This document shows, piece after piece, positions 9,383-18,041 of a DNA stretch of 64,000 nucleotides. The first letter of the stretch is position 1. Each line of letters starts with the position of its first letter. Made by a program: the position numbers and the translations under genes. This stretch comes from Fodinibacter sp963811825 (lineage in GTDB: Bacteria > Actinomycetota > Actinomycetes > Actinomycetales > Dermatophilaceae), in NCBI GenBank assembly GCA_963811825.1, contig CAWESS010000033.1, forward strand, positions 1 to 64,000. The letters run 5' to 3'. The notes under the pieces were generated by a model. The model was not told the DNA's origin and made no database searches. It saw only the letters and a list, made by a program, of their open reading frames with translations.

Positions 9383-9461
9383 GACGACCACGGTATGCCG
9401 TGTTGCTGGGTCTGCGCTGGATGCGCGACCCCCTGCGACCCTCCAAGGACCCCCAGCGGCG

Positions 9462-9890
9462 TCAGGACTGGATGTAGGTGCGCAGCTGGTCGCGCTCGGT
9501 CTGCAGGTCATCGATGCGGTTCTTCACGACGTCGCCGATGCTCACGATGGCGACGAGCTTGCCGTCGCTGAGCACGGGGACGTGGCGGAAACGCTTCTCC
9601 GTCATCGCCGACTCGAGGTCGTCGAGGCTGTCCTCGGGCACGCAGGTGTGCACCTCGGAGGTCATGATCTGGTGGACGGGGGCGTCGAGCAACGCCGCGC
9701 CGTCGGTGTGCAGGTGCCGCACGATGTCGCGCTCGCTGACGATGCCGTGCACCGTCTCGCCGTCGTCACTGACGACGACCGCACCGATGCGATGCTCCGA
9801 GAGCAGCCCCAGCAGCTCGGTGACGGAGGCATCCGTGCGCACCGTGATGACTGACCCACCCTTGCGCCTGACAACGTCCGAGATCCTCAT
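9462..9890 (-). CDS. CBS domain pair protein
   Basis: 142 residues forming one Bateman module: first CBS VRTDASVTELLGLLSEHRIG then VVVSDDGETVHGIVSERDIV, second CBS CVPEDSLDDLESAMTEKRFR then HVPVLSDGKLVAIVSIGDVV. The C-terminal helix continues as KNRIDDLQTERDQLRTYI. Stand-alone CBS proteins bind adenosine nucleotides and act as energy or redox sensors; the partner is unknown. It is downstream of the LacI gene on the same strand with an 87-bp gap. Confidence 0.85.
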   Translation of the reverse strand: MRISDVVRRKGGSVITVRTDASVTELLGLLSEHRIGAVVVSDDGETVHGIVSERDIVRHLHTDGAALLDAPVHQIMTSEVHTCVPEDSLDDLESAMTEKRFRHVPVLSDGKLVAIVSIGDVVKNRIDDLQTERDQLRTYIQS

Positions 9891-9942
9891 GACCCGACGA
9901 TAGGCGCGTGGGGTGCGACGCGCCAGTGGATGACCGCGGGCC

Positions 9943-9978
9943 GGTCACGATCGTGACCCCACGGCATCCGGATGCCGT
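9943..9978. promoter_or_regulatory. Two adjacent perfect palindromes
   Basis: Between the LacI-family gene and the CBS gene lie a 16-bp perfect palindrome GGTCACGATCGTGACC (9943-9958) and, two bases later, an 18-bp perfect palindrome ACGGCATCCGGATGCCGT (9961-9978) that touches the LacI stop codon. The second consists of two back-to-back copies of the over-represented GGATGCC word. They could be an operator for the CBS gene or a terminator hairpin. Confidence 0.45.
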
Positions 9979-11012
9979 CAGGTGCGGGAGGGCGCCGCCC
10001 CGGTTGATCCGCGCACGACGAGCTCGGGGCGGAAGACGTACTCCGCCCGGGGTGGCCCCTCGCCGGCGATGTCGTCGAGCAGGGCCCGCACCGCGGCATC
10101 CCCCATCGCCTCGACCGACTGCCGGATCGTCGTGAGCGGCGGGTCGGTGAAGGCCATCATCGTGGAGTCGTCGTAGCCGACGACCGAGAGGTCGCGCGGC
10201 ACCGTCAGCCCCATGGCCCGCGCCTGGCGGATCGCGCCGAGCGCCATGAGGTCGGAGCCGCAGATGACCGCCGTGGCACCTCGGGTGATGAGCCGCCCGG
10301 CCGCCGCGGCCCCACCCTCGAGGCTGAACACCGTGTGCGTCACGAGCCGTTCGAGGTGGGCCGGCTCGACCCCGAGGTGCTGGCGCATCGCGGCCTTGAA
10401 GCCCTGCACCTTGCGGATGACCGGGGTGTAGCGCTCGGCCCCGAGCGCGAGACCGATCTCGGTGTGGCCGAGCTGGGCGAGGTGGCTGACGGCGAGGTCC
10501 ATCGAGGCGACGTCGTCGTTGGAGACGAACGGGGCATCGACCCCGTCGAGCCACCCGTTGACGAGCACGATCGGCAACCCGCGCTCACGCAGGGCCTGGT
10601 AGCGGGCCGGGTCGGAGGTCGCGTCGGCGTGCTGGCCGGACAGGAAGATGATGCCGCAGACGCCGCGGTCGATGAGCATCTGCACGTAGTCGTCCTCGTG
10701 CACCCCGCCGGGGGTCTGCGTGCAGAGCACCGGGGTGAAACCCTCGGCGGCCAGGGCGGTCTCGATGACCTGCGCGAACGCCGGGAAGATCGGGTTCACG
10801 AGCTCGGGCATCACGAGGCCGACCAGCAGCGCCGACTTCGGACGCAGCCGGGCCGGCGGGTCGTAGCCGAGCACGTCGATCGCGGTGAGCACGGCGCGGC
10901 GGGTGGAGTCGGCGACGCCCGGGCGGTCGTTGAGCACGCGGCTGACCGTCGCCTCGCTCACGTCAGCCTGCGCAGCGATGTCGGCGAGGCGCGCAGACCT
11001 CGACTCGTTCAC
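9978..11012 (-). CDS. LacI family transcriptional regulator
   Basis: 344 residues from GTG 11012. N-terminal helix-turn-helix and hinge: RLADIAAQADVSEATVSRVL, then DVLGYDPPARLRPKSALLVG. The periplasmic-binding-protein-like sensor follows, with GIIFLSG, YTPVIRKVQGFKAAM and SVVGYDDSTMMAFTDPPLTT near the C-terminus, as expected for sugar-responsive LacI proteins. It is divergent from a sugar ABC ATPase gene, with a 175-bp spacer containing a LacI-like operator half-palindrome, so it probably regulates carbohydrate uptake. Confidence 0.9.
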   Translation of the reverse strand: MNESRSARLADIAAQADVSEATVSRVLNDRPGVADSTRRAVLTAIDVLGYDPPARLRPKSALLVGLVMPELVNPIFPAFAQVIETALAAEGFTPVLCTQTPGGVHEDDYVQMLIDRGVCGIIFLSGQHADATSDPARYQALRERGLPIVLVNGWLDGVDAPFVSNDDVASMDLAVSHLAQLGHTEIGLALGAERYTPVIRKVQGFKAAMRQHLGVEPAHLERLVTHTVFSLEGGAAAAGRLITRGATAVICGSDLMALGAIRQARAMGLTVPRDLSVVGYDDSTMMAFTDPPLTTIRQSVEAMGDAAVRALLDDIAGEGPPRAEYVFRPELVVRGSTGAAPSRT

Positions 11013-11099
11013 GCTCGGCAATCTAGCAACCCGCCCCCGCGGGCCGGCCCGACCCGCGGACGCAGGTGGTGCTGGGAGCAGGCGCACGGCATACTGGCG

Positions 11100-11108
11100 A
11101 AACCGTTT
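11100..11108. promoter_or_regulatory. Possible LacI-type operator
   Basis: The motif AAACCGTTT (AAAC-C-GTTT, symmetric around one base) lies in the divergent spacer between the LacI gene and the sugar ABC ATPase gene, 80 bp upstream of the latter's start. LacI-family operators usually are short palindromes with a central CG. Only one copy is visible. Confidence 0.35.
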
Positions 11109-11187
11109 ACACCGATGTGGGCGGGAGCACCACCTTTACAACGGATCGTCCGGCACGTTCCTGCCGGTGAAGGAAGGCAATGACGCC

Positions 11188-12294
11188 ATGGCAACTGTAA
11201 AATTCGATGAGGCCACCCGTATCTACCCGGGTAACGACACTCCGTCGGTCGACCGCCTCAACATCGAGGTCGAAGACGGCGAGTTCCTCGTCCTGGTCGG
11301 CCCCTCCGGGTGTGGCAAGTCCACCTCGCTGCGCATGCTCGCCGGCCTCGAAGAGGTCAACGGCGGCAAGATCTGGATCGGTGACCGCGACGTCACCGAC
11401 CTCTCGCCCAAGGACCGCGACGTCGCGATGGTCTTCCAGAACTACGCGCTCTACCCGCACATGACGGTCGCCGACAACATGGGCTTCGCGCTCAAGATCG
11501 CCGGCGTCGACAAGGGCGAGATCCGCAAGCGCGTCGAAGAGGCTGCCGCCATCCTCGACCTCACGACCTACCTCGAGCGCAAGCCCAAGGCCCTCTCCGG
11601 TGGCCAGCGCCAGCGCGTCGCCATGGGCCGGGCCATCGTCCGCTCCCCCCAGGTCTTCCTCATGGACGAGCCGCTGTCCAACCTCGACGCCAAGCTGCGT
11701 GTGCAGACGCGCACCCAGATCGCGTCGCTGCAGCGCCGCCTCGGCGTCACCACGGTCTACGTCACGCACGACCAGATCGAGGCCATGACCATGGGTGACC
11801 GCATCGCCCTGCTCAAGGACGGCATCCTCCAGCAGTGCGCCAGCCCGCGCGAGATGTACGACAACCCGAACAACGTGTTCGTCGCCGGCTTCATCGGCTC
11901 GCCCGCCATGAACCTCGTCTCGGTGCCGGTCACCGAGGACGGCGTCCAGTTCGGCAGCCACCGCCTGCCCGTCGAGCGCTCGCTGCTCGGTGCGGCCGGG
12001 TCGGAGGTCATCGTCGGCATGCGCCCCGAGGACGTTCAGGTCACCACCGACCAGGACGGCCTCGAGCTCATCGTCGACGTCGTCGAGGAGCTCGGCGCCG
12101 ACGCCTACGTCTACGCCACGCCCGCCAACCCCGACGTCAAGCTCGAGGGTGGCGGCGACGACGCGCTGGCCAAGCCGTTCATCGCCCGGGTCGACGGTCG
12201 CGCGGTGCCCGAGAAGGGCTCGAAGATCTACGTCTACCCCAACCCGAACCACATGCACGTGTTCAACAAGGAGACCGGCCAGCGGATGGGCTGA
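11188..12294 (+). CDS. Sugar ABC transporter ATP-binding protein (MsmK/UgpC family)
   Basis: 368 residues. Walker A GPSGCGKSTSLRMLAGLE (~residues 36-53), Q-loop VFQNYALYPHMTV, signature LSGGQRQRVAMGRAI, Walker B VFLMDEPLSNLDAKLR, H-loop TVYVTHDQIEAMTM, then an MsmK/UgpC-type regulatory domain (NVFVAGFIGSPAMNL, VGMRPEDV) to the end. A GAAGGAAGG ribosome site precedes ATG 11188. Such shared ATPases energise several sugar importers; no permease or binding protein is adjacent, which fits a multi-task ATPase. Strong C-rich codon bias suggests high expression. Confidence 0.92.
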   Translation: MATVKFDEATRIYPGNDTPSVDRLNIEVEDGEFLVLVGPSGCGKSTSLRMLAGLEEVNGGKIWIGDRDVTDLSPKDRDVAMVFQNYALYPHMTVADNMGFALKIAGVDKGEIRKRVEEAAAILDLTTYLERKPKALSGGQRQRVAMGRAIVRSPQVFLMDEPLSNLDAKLRVQTRTQIASLQRRLGVTTVYVTHDQIEAMTMGDRIALLKDGILQQCASPREMYDNPNNVFVAGFIGSPAMNLVSVPVTEDGVQFGSHRLPVERSLLGAAGSEVIVGMRPEDVQVTTDQDGLELIVDVVEELGADAYVYATPANPDVKLEGGGDDALAKPFIARVDGRAVPEKGSKIYVYPNPNHMHVFNKETGQRMG

Positions 12295-12319
12295 CGCCCT
12301 CACTGGCACCGGGACCGCC

Positions 12320-12357
12320 CGAGACGCCCCGGACGAGCACTCGTCCGGGGCGTCTCG
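12320..12357 (+). terminator. Strong hairpin terminator
   Basis: Perfect 18-bp stem, CGAGACGCCCCGGACGAG at 12320-12337 pairing with 12340-12357 across a CA loop, 25 bp after the ABC ATPase stop. No long U-tract follows, which is usual for actinobacteria. Confidence 0.85.
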
Positions 12358-12441
12358 TGTCCCACCCCGACCGCCCGCCCTGCCACCCCGCACCTCTCCC
12401 GCACCTCCCGCCCTGCCCTCCCGCACGTTAGGCACGACGTC

Positions 12442-13695
12442 ATGGCCCTGGAGATCACCGCCGCCCGCCCCGACCCGGCCCTGTTGGACCTGCCGTGGCG
12501 CATCCCGCTCGAGGAGTGGCCCGACGACCTGCTCGCGGCGCTCCCCCGAGGCATCTCCCGACACGTCGTGCGCTTCGTCCGGCTCTCGGGGCGGGTGCTG
12601 GCCGTCAAGGAGATCAAGGCGGACATCGCCCGCCGCGAGTACGAGATGCTGCGCAACCTCAACCGCATGGACATGCCGTGCGTCGAGCCGTTCGCGGTCG
12701 TGAGCGGCCGCATCGCCGAGGACGGCACCGAGCTCGACGCCTGCCTGATCACCCGCCACCTGCAGTTCTCGCTGCCCTACCGCGCGCTGTACAGCCAGTC
12801 GCTGCGCAAGGGGACCGCCACCCGCCTCATCGACGCCCTCGCCGTCCTGCTCGTGCGCCTGCACCTGGCGGGGTTCTGGTGGGGGGACGTCTCGCTGTCC
12901 AACACCCTCTTCCGTCGCGATGCCGGGGCGTTCGCGGCCTACCTCGTGGATGCCGAGACCGGTGAGCTGCGGCCGAAGCTGAGCGACGGGCAGCGCGAGC
13001 ACGACCTCGAGATCGCCCGCGTCAACATCGCCGGCGAGCTGATGGACCTCGAGGCCGGCGGCCTGCTCCAGGAGGACCGTGACCCCGTCGAGGTCAGCGA
13101 GCGCATCGTGCTGCGCTACCGCGAGCTGTGGGACGCCCTGACGGGCAGCCAGCTCATCGCCGACGAGGAGCGCTGGCGGGTCGACGACCGCATCCGGTCG
13201 CTCAACGCGCTCGGCTTCGACATCGACGAGCTCTCGATCACGACGGACATCGACGGCACGTCGATCCAGATCCAGCCCAAGGTCGTGGACTCCGGGCACC
13301 ACTCGAGGCGCCTGCTGCGCCTGACCGGCCTCGACGTCCGCGAGAACCAGGCCCGCCGGCTGCTCAACGACCTCGACGCCTACACCGCCGCCACGGGTCG
13401 TCAGGGCGAGGACGAGGAGATGGTGGCCCACGACTGGCTGACCAACGTCTACGAGCCCGTGACCCGCCGGGTGCCGCGCAACCTCGTCACCAAGCTGGAG
13501 CCGGCCGAGGTGTTCCACGAGGTGCTCGAGCACCGGTGGTACATGGCCGAGCGGGCCCAGCACGACATCCCCATCGAGGACGCGATCGACGACTACGTGC
13601 GCTCGATCCTTCCCGGCAAGCCCGACGAGCAGGCGGTGCTCGGCGTGGACACGCGCGAGCTGCCCGTCATCGCCAAGTCCAAGGGAAGTGGCTGA
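12442..13695 (+). CDS. DUF4032 domain-containing, kinase-like protein
   Basis: 417 residues. The N-terminal ~220 residues resemble lipopolysaccharide/Kdo kinase-like folds: AVKEIKADIARREYEML (Lys and Glu of the kinase N-lobe) and LARLHLAGFWWGDVSLSNTL-type catalytic loop (VRLHLAGFWWGDVSLSNTLF), followed by a YLVDAETGEL segment. The C-terminal part matches the DUF4032 pattern, with LVTKLEPAEVFHEVLEHRW and PIEDAIDDYVRSILPG. The family is widespread in actinobacteria and uncharacterised; kinase-like chemistry is inference from the motif layout. Confidence 0.8.
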   Translation: MALEITAARPDPALLDLPWRIPLEEWPDDLLAALPRGISRHVVRFVRLSGRVLAVKEIKADIARREYEMLRNLNRMDMPCVEPFAVVSGRIAEDGTELDACLITRHLQFSLPYRALYSQSLRKGTATRLIDALAVLLVRLHLAGFWWGDVSLSNTLFRRDAGAFAAYLVDAETGELRPKLSDGQREHDLEIARVNIAGELMDLEAGGLLQEDRDPVEVSERIVLRYRELWDALTGSQLIADEERWRVDDRIRSLNALGFDIDELSITTDIDGTSIQIQPKVVDSGHHSRRLLRLTGLDVRENQARRLLNDLDAYTAATGRQGEDEEMVAHDWLTNVYEPVTRRVPRNLVTKLEPAEVFHEVLEHRWYMAERAQHDIPIEDAIDDYVRSILPGKPDEQAVLGVDTRELPVIAKSKGSG

Positions 13696-13732
13696 CCGGG
13701 GCCACCGCCGGGGCGGGCCTAGGATCGAGGGC

Positions 13733-14467
13733 ATGAGCGACCAGCCTCCCCCGCCGCCCGGGTACCAGCCCGACCCGCAGACTCCTCCGCCCCCGGCACC
13801 CCCCGCGGATGCCGTCGCCGCACCCCCCGCTCCCTACGGCGCCCCCCAGCCGCCGTCGCCCTACGGCGTCCCCCAGCCGCCCGCCCAGGCGAATCCCTAC
13901 GGCGGCTACGGCCAGGCCCCCGTCTACGCCGGTGGCCCGGCGATGCACCCGGGTTCGCTCGGCTACGTGCAGGCCAACTTCGGTCAGGCTGCGTCGTTCG
14001 GCCAGCGCGCCCTCGCCCTGATCATCGACTCGCTGATCAGCATGATCGGGCTCATCCCGATGATCATCGGCTTCATCCTGCTCGCGATGGGCCTGCCGAC
14101 GGACACCTACGTCGACGAGTTCGGCATGACCCAGACGACCGGTGGCGACAGCGGGCTCGCCATCACCGGCGGTGTCCTCATCGGCCTCGGGGTCATCCTC
14201 TCCCTCGCCATCACCATCTGGAACCGCATCTTCAAGATGGGCCGCACCGGCCAGAGCGTCGGCAAGAAGGTCATCGGGCTCAAGCTCATCGACGACAAGA
14301 CGGGCCAGCCCATCGGTGCCGGCATGTGCTTCCTGCGCGAGCTCGCGAGCGGCATCGTCAACCAGGTGTTCTACCTGTCCTACCTGTGGATGCTGTGGGA
14401 TGCCGACAAGCAGACCCTCGCCGACAAGGCCGTGCACTCCACGGTCGTCGTGCTCCCCAAGGCCTGA
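13733..14467 (+). CDS. RDD family membrane protein with proline-rich N-terminus
   Basis: 244 residues. The first ~90 are a Pro/Gln/Tyr-rich cytoplasmic tail (PPPPPGYQPDPQ, repeated APYGAPQPPSPYG units), followed by the RDD domain: FGQRALALIIDSLISMIG with the defining Arg and Asp, a second segment near GLAITGGVLIGLGVILSLAI and the conserved GRTGQSVGKKVIGLKLID. RDD proteins are small three-helix membrane proteins of mostly unknown function, some transporting ions. Intact. Confidence 0.85.
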   Translation: MSDQPPPPPGYQPDPQTPPPPAPPADAVAAPPAPYGAPQPPSPYGVPQPPAQANPYGGYGQAPVYAGGPAMHPGSLGYVQANFGQAASFGQRALALIIDSLISMIGLIPMIIGFILLAMGLPTDTYVDEFGMTQTTGGDSGLAITGGVLIGLGVILSLAITIWNRIFKMGRTGQSVGKKVIGLKLIDDKTGQPIGAGMCFLRELASGIVNQVFYLSYLWMLWDADKQTLADKAVHSTVVVLPKA

Positions 14468-14477
14468 CTCGCGGCGG

Positions 14478-14918
14478 TCACGCGGGTGAGAGCAGTGTCC
14501 AGCCGGGGATGTTGCGCACGACCGTGAAGGCGACGAACGCGATGGCGATCGCCCACGGCATCCAGACGGGTGGGTCCCAGCGCAGGGTGCGGCCCTGCCA
14601 GCGGGCGAACACCCACCGGGCGAACAACAGCACGCACCCGAGGTAGAGCGGGATCGCCAACGGGTTCATCGCGATCGAGGCGGCCACGTCGAGGTTGGCC
14701 AGGTGGTGGGTCGCCCGCAGCATCCCGCAGCCGGGGCAGTAGATGCCGGCGAGCGCGAACGTCGGGCACAGCGGGTAGTGGCCGGGCTCGTTCGGGTCGA
14801 CAGCGGCGACGTAGGCCGTGCCGGCAGCCACGGTGGCGGCAACCGCCGCCGGCAGCACGAGGGCGCGCACCCGGTCCGAGACCGGACCGGGGCGCGCCGA
14901 CGTCCGAACGAGCGTCAT
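14478..14918 (-). CDS. DUF2752 domain-containing membrane protein
   Basis: 146 residues, four hydrophobic segments and the DUF2752 hallmark CPTFALAGIYCPGCGMLRA, with paired cysteines and an invariant GCG, followed by HHLANLDVAASIAMNPLAIP. The function of the family is unknown. It follows the DUF4190-like gene after a 1-bp gap, so the two are probably co-transcribed and co-functional. Confidence 0.85.
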   Translation of the reverse strand: MTLVRTSARPGPVSDRVRALVLPAAVAATVAAGTAYVAAVDPNEPGHYPLCPTFALAGIYCPGCGMLRATHHLANLDVAASIAMNPLAIPLYLGCVLLFARWVFARWQGRTLRWDPPVWMPWAIAIAFVAFTVVRNIPGWTLLSPA

Positions 14919-14919
14919 C

Positions 14920-15300
14920 TCACATGCTGCTGGAGTCGCCCGACAGAACGGCCAGTCCACCGAGGAACACGATCCAGATGATCGACAGCACCAGCAGGAC
15001 CATGGCGATGATGCCGAGGATGCGGCCGATCTGCACGAGCTGGCGGTTGGAGTAGCGACCCGGCTGGGCGTCGATCTCCTTGAGGGCGTTGTTGCCCATG
15101 ATGAACGCCGCGATGCCGAGCGGCGAGCAGCACACCAGTCCGAGGATGCCGAGGATGAGGATCGTCATCCCCTTGGGGTGGTCCACGGGGCCACCCATGC
15201 CGCCATCCGCGGGCGGCGGCGCGGCGTAGCCGCCCCCGTAGCCGCCGTCACCCGAGCCGGGCGGGGGCGGGGGCGGGGGAGTCGATCCGTAGTCAGACAT
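14920..15300 (-). CDS. DUF4190-like small membrane protein
   Basis: 126 residues. A cytoplasmic Pro/Gly-rich tail (polyproline then GGYGGGYAAPPPADGG) precedes two hydrophobic helices, ILILGILGLVCCSPLGIAAF and GIIAMVLLVLSIIWIVFLGG, separated by a basic loop with NALKEIDAQPGRYSNR. This matches the DUF4190-type two-helix pattern. ATG 15300 starts the tail. It is found with a DUF2752 gene in many actinobacteria; function unknown. Confidence 0.8.
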   Translation of the reverse strand: MSDYGSTPPPPPPPGSGDGGYGGGYAAPPPADGGMGGPVDHPKGMTILILGILGLVCCSPLGIAAFIMGNNALKEIDAQPGRYSNRQLVQIGRILGIIAMVLLVLSIIWIVFLGGLAVLSGDSSSM

Positions 15301-15453
15301 GAGGTTCCCTCTCGATGCGTTCGTGGGGGCTGCGCACCCCCCAGATGCCGAAGTCCTCCGGCGGCGCCGATCCTCCCACAGGCGGTGGGTCACTTCGAGG
15401 CGAACCACCGAGATCCCAGAAGTCGGGCCGCCACCCGCCCGGGTCGGCAGGGA

Positions 15454-16410
15454 CTACGCGCGGCGGCGGCGCCGAGCCACCTCGTAGAGCGTCACGCCGG
15501 TGGCGATCCCGGCGTTGAGGGACTCCACCGCCGAGGACATCGGCACCGACACGATCTGGTCGCAGGTCTCGCGCACGAGGCGCGACAGACCCTTGCCCTC
15601 GGAGCCCACGACGACGACGATCGGCTCGGAGGCGAGCTCCATGTCGGGCAGCTCGACGTCGCCGTCCATGTCGAGACCGATGATGAAGAAGCCCGCCTTG
15701 CGGTAGTCCTCCAGGGCCCGGGTGAGGTTGGTCGCCTGCGCGACCGGGATGCGTGCGGCCGCACCCGCGGACGTCTTCCACGCGGATGCCGTCATCCCCA
15801 CCGAGCGTCGGCTCGGCACCACGACGCCGTGGCCGCCAAAGGCTGCCACCGAGCGCACGATCGCACCGAGGTTGCGCGGGTCGGTGATGCCGTCCAGGGC
15901 CACCACGAGCGGGATGCCGGGCATCTCGGGGTCGATGAGGTCGCTCGGGTGCGCGTACTCGTAGGGCGGCACCTGCAGCGCGAGGCCCTGGTGCACGGCA
16001 CCGTCGGTGAGCCGGTCGAGCTCGCCGCGCGGGGTCTCGAGCACCGGGATGGAGCGTTCGGTGGCGATCTTCATCGCCTCGCGCACGCGGTCATCGGAGT
16101 CGAAGCGGCCTGCGACGTACATCGTCGTCACCGGGACCTCGGCGCGCAGCGCCTCGAGCACCGCGTTGCGGCCCACGACCATCTCGCTGCTCGCCTTGTC
16201 CTTGCGGGTGCTCGTGCGGCCACCGGTGGCGCCACCGCGGCGGTCGGCCGCCTTGGCCATCTTGTGCGCCTTGTGGTTCGGGCGGTCCGCGGCCTTGGGC
16301 GTCGGGCCCTTGCCCTCGAGCCCGCGGCGACGCTGACCACCGGACCCGACCTGCGGGCCCTTCTTGTTCGTGCTGCGCATCGCGCCGCGTCGTTGGGAGT
16401 TACCAGCCAT
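15454..16410 (-). CDS. rlmB: 23S rRNA (guanosine-2'-O-)-methyltransferase, SpoU family
   Basis: 318 residues. A long basic N-terminal extension (lysine/arginine-rich, about 75 residues) precedes the substrate-binding domain (VVGRNAVLEALRAEVPVTTM) and a SpoU methyltransferase domain with motif 1 LDGITDPRNLGAIVRSVAAF, motif 2 VVVGSEGKGLSRLVRETCD and motif 3 VPMSSAVESLNAGIATGV, the deep trefoil knot that binds S-adenosylmethionine. It methylates a 23S rRNA guanosine ribose. The gene follows cysS after a 4-bp gap, a conserved actinobacterial pair. Confidence 0.92.
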   Translation of the reverse strand: MAGNSQRRGAMRSTNKKGPQVGSGGQRRRGLEGKGPTPKAADRPNHKAHKMAKAADRRGGATGGRTSTRKDKASSEMVVGRNAVLEALRAEVPVTTMYVAGRFDSDDRVREAMKIATERSIPVLETPRGELDRLTDGAVHQGLALQVPPYEYAHPSDLIDPEMPGIPLVVALDGITDPRNLGAIVRSVAAFGGHGVVVPSRRSVGMTASAWKTSAGAAARIPVAQATNLTRALEDYRKAGFFIIGLDMDGDVELPDMELASEPIVVVVGSEGKGLSRLVRETCDQIVSVPMSSAVESLNAGIATGVTLYEVARRRRRA

Positions 16411-16413
16411 GGG

Positions 16414-17847
16414 TCATTCGCTCCGTCCCCGTGCCAGGGACCAGCGGGCCCCGGCAGCGGTGTCCTCGAGCGCGATGCCGGCGGCGGCGAGCTCGTCGCG
16501 GATGGCATCCGCGGTGTCGTAGTCACGGGCGGACCGGGCTTGTGCCCGGGCCGAGATGCGTTCCTTGACGAGGGCGTCAAGGCTCGCGAGGGCATCGGCC
16601 GCCGAGGAGTCCCCGGCGGACCATGCAGGGTCGAGGGGGTTGACGCCGAGCACGTCGGTCATCGCGATGACGACGCGAGCCACCGCAGCGGCATCCTCGT
16701 GGTCACCGTCATCGAGGTTGGTGTTGCCGGTGCGCACGGCCTCGTGCACCACGGCCAGCGCGCTGGAGACGCCGAGGTCGTCGTCCATCGCCTCGCGGAA
16801 GTCGTCGGGGAGGGTCTCGGTGCCGGTCGGCACGGCGGTGAGGATGCCGGGCAGCGCCCGTCGCAGGAACCCCTCGATGCGCTCGACGGCCGTGTCGGAC
16901 TCCTCGAGCGACCCGGCATGGAACTCGATGGTCGAGCGGTAGTGGGCGGCGGTCAGGTAGTAGCGCACGGCCAGCGGGCGGTGCTCCTTGACGACCTCGC
17001 TGACGCGCAGCGAGTTGCCGAGCGACTTGCTCATCTTCTCGCCGTGCAGGGTCACCCAGGCGTTGTGCAGCCAGTAGTTGGCGAAGCCCAGCCCGGCGGC
17101 GCGCGACTGCGCCAGCTCGTTCTCGTGGTGCGGGAAGCGCAGGTCGACACCTCCCCCGTGGATGTCGAAGGTGTCGCCGAGGTACTTGCGGGCCATGGCG
17201 GAGCACTCCAGGTGCCACCCGGGGCGGCCGGCGCCGAACGGCGTGGGCCACGACGCGGTGGCCGGCTCGTCGGTCTTGTGGCCCTTCCACAGCGCGAAGT
17301 CGCGCGGGTCGCGCTTGCCGCGCGGGTCGGCATCCTCGGCGTCGACCATGTCGTCGACCTTCTGGTGGGTCAGGGCGCCGTACTCGGGCCAGCTGCGCAC
17401 GTCGAAGTAGACGTCGCCGCTGGCGTCGGCCGCTGCATACGCGTGGCCCCGCTCGACGAGGGTGGCCATGAGCTCGACCATCTCGGGCACGTGCCCGGTG
17501 GCGCGCGGCTCGTACGTGGGAGGCAGCACCCCGAGGGCCTCGAGGGCGGCCGTGGTCTCCAGCTCGTTGCGGTAGGACACCGCGTACCAGGCCTCGCCCG
17601 ACTCCAGCGACTTGGCCAGGATCTTGTCGTCGATGTCGGTGACGTTGCGGATGAGGGTGACGTCGTAGCCGTGGCCGCGGGTCATCCAGCGGCGCAGCAC
17701 GTCGAACGCCACGGCGAAACGGATGTGACCCAGGTGCGGGGGCGCCTGCGTCGTGAGCCCACAGATGTAGATCCCCGCCTTGCCGGGCACGACGGGGACG
17801 AAGTCACGCAGCTCATGCGTGAGGGAGTCGAAAAGCCTGAGAGTCAC
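16414..17847 (-). CDS. cysS: Cysteinyl-tRNA synthetase
   Basis: 477 residues, normal for the family. The class I motif HIGH is HLGH (residues ~39-42) after the Zn-binding YICGLTTQ cysteine; VTDIDDKILAKSLESG follows, and the KMSKS loop is KMSKSLGNSLRVSEV. A C-terminal helical domain binds the tRNA. The cysS paralogue MshC would carry a different N-terminus; length and context (cysS-rlmB) support CysS. Elsewhere in actinobacteria this pair follows carD-ispD-ispF; here ~3.9 kb separates them. Confidence 0.93.
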   Translation of the reverse strand: MTLRLFDSLTHELRDFVPVVPGKAGIYICGLTTQAPPHLGHIRFAVAFDVLRRWMTRGHGYDVTLIRNVTDIDDKILAKSLESGEAWYAVSYRNELETTAALEALGVLPPTYEPRATGHVPEMVELMATLVERGHAYAAADASGDVYFDVRSWPEYGALTHQKVDDMVDAEDADPRGKRDPRDFALWKGHKTDEPATASWPTPFGAGRPGWHLECSAMARKYLGDTFDIHGGGVDLRFPHHENELAQSRAAGLGFANYWLHNAWVTLHGEKMSKSLGNSLRVSEVVKEHRPLAVRYYLTAAHYRSTIEFHAGSLEESDTAVERIEGFLRRALPGILTAVPTGTETLPDDFREAMDDDLGVSSALAVVHEAVRTGNTNLDDGDHEDAAAVARVVIAMTDVLGVNPLDPAWSAGDSSAADALASLDALVKERISARAQARSARDYDTADAIRDELAAAGIALEDTAAGARWSLARGRSE

Positions 17848-17914
17848 CGGGTAAGGCTACCGGCGCGGCAGGTGCGTCGATTCCGCGAAGGCCGCGCCCG
17901 GCATCCGGCCCGGT

Positions 17915-17992
17915 CCCAGTTACGGCGGAGATCTTCATCCGCGGCGGAGAAATATCCCCGCCACGGTCCACCTTCTCCGTCATCCCAGTGAC
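17915..17992 (-). repeat. Three-hairpin intergenic repeat, copy A
   Basis: On the minus strand the copy reads from GTCACTGGGATGACGGAG through GGCGGGGATATTTCTCCGCC to ATCTCCGCCGTAACTGGG. It aligns base for base, without gaps, with copy B (18981-19086) over ~78 bp, in the opposite orientation. It lies between the divergent cysS and AbiEi-like genes, where a simple terminator would not be expected. Confidence 0.75.
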
Positions 17993-18041
17993 AGCCTGTG
18001 GACAAGTCGTGGGGGCCGGCTCGGCCGGGCACGATCGAGCC

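Noticed and set aside
11107..13734. 875-codon minus-strand frame
   Set aside because: It is antisense to the ABC ATPase and DUF4032 genes, both strongly supported; its composition is that of a shadow frame.
16414..17847. cysS as mshC (mycothiol ligase)
   Set aside because: Length and N-terminal sequence fit CysS, with rlmB downstream; an MshC would be shorter and have a different start.
14818..17991. 1057-codon plus-strand frame
   Set aside because: It is antisense to rlmB and cysS, which have all family motifs.
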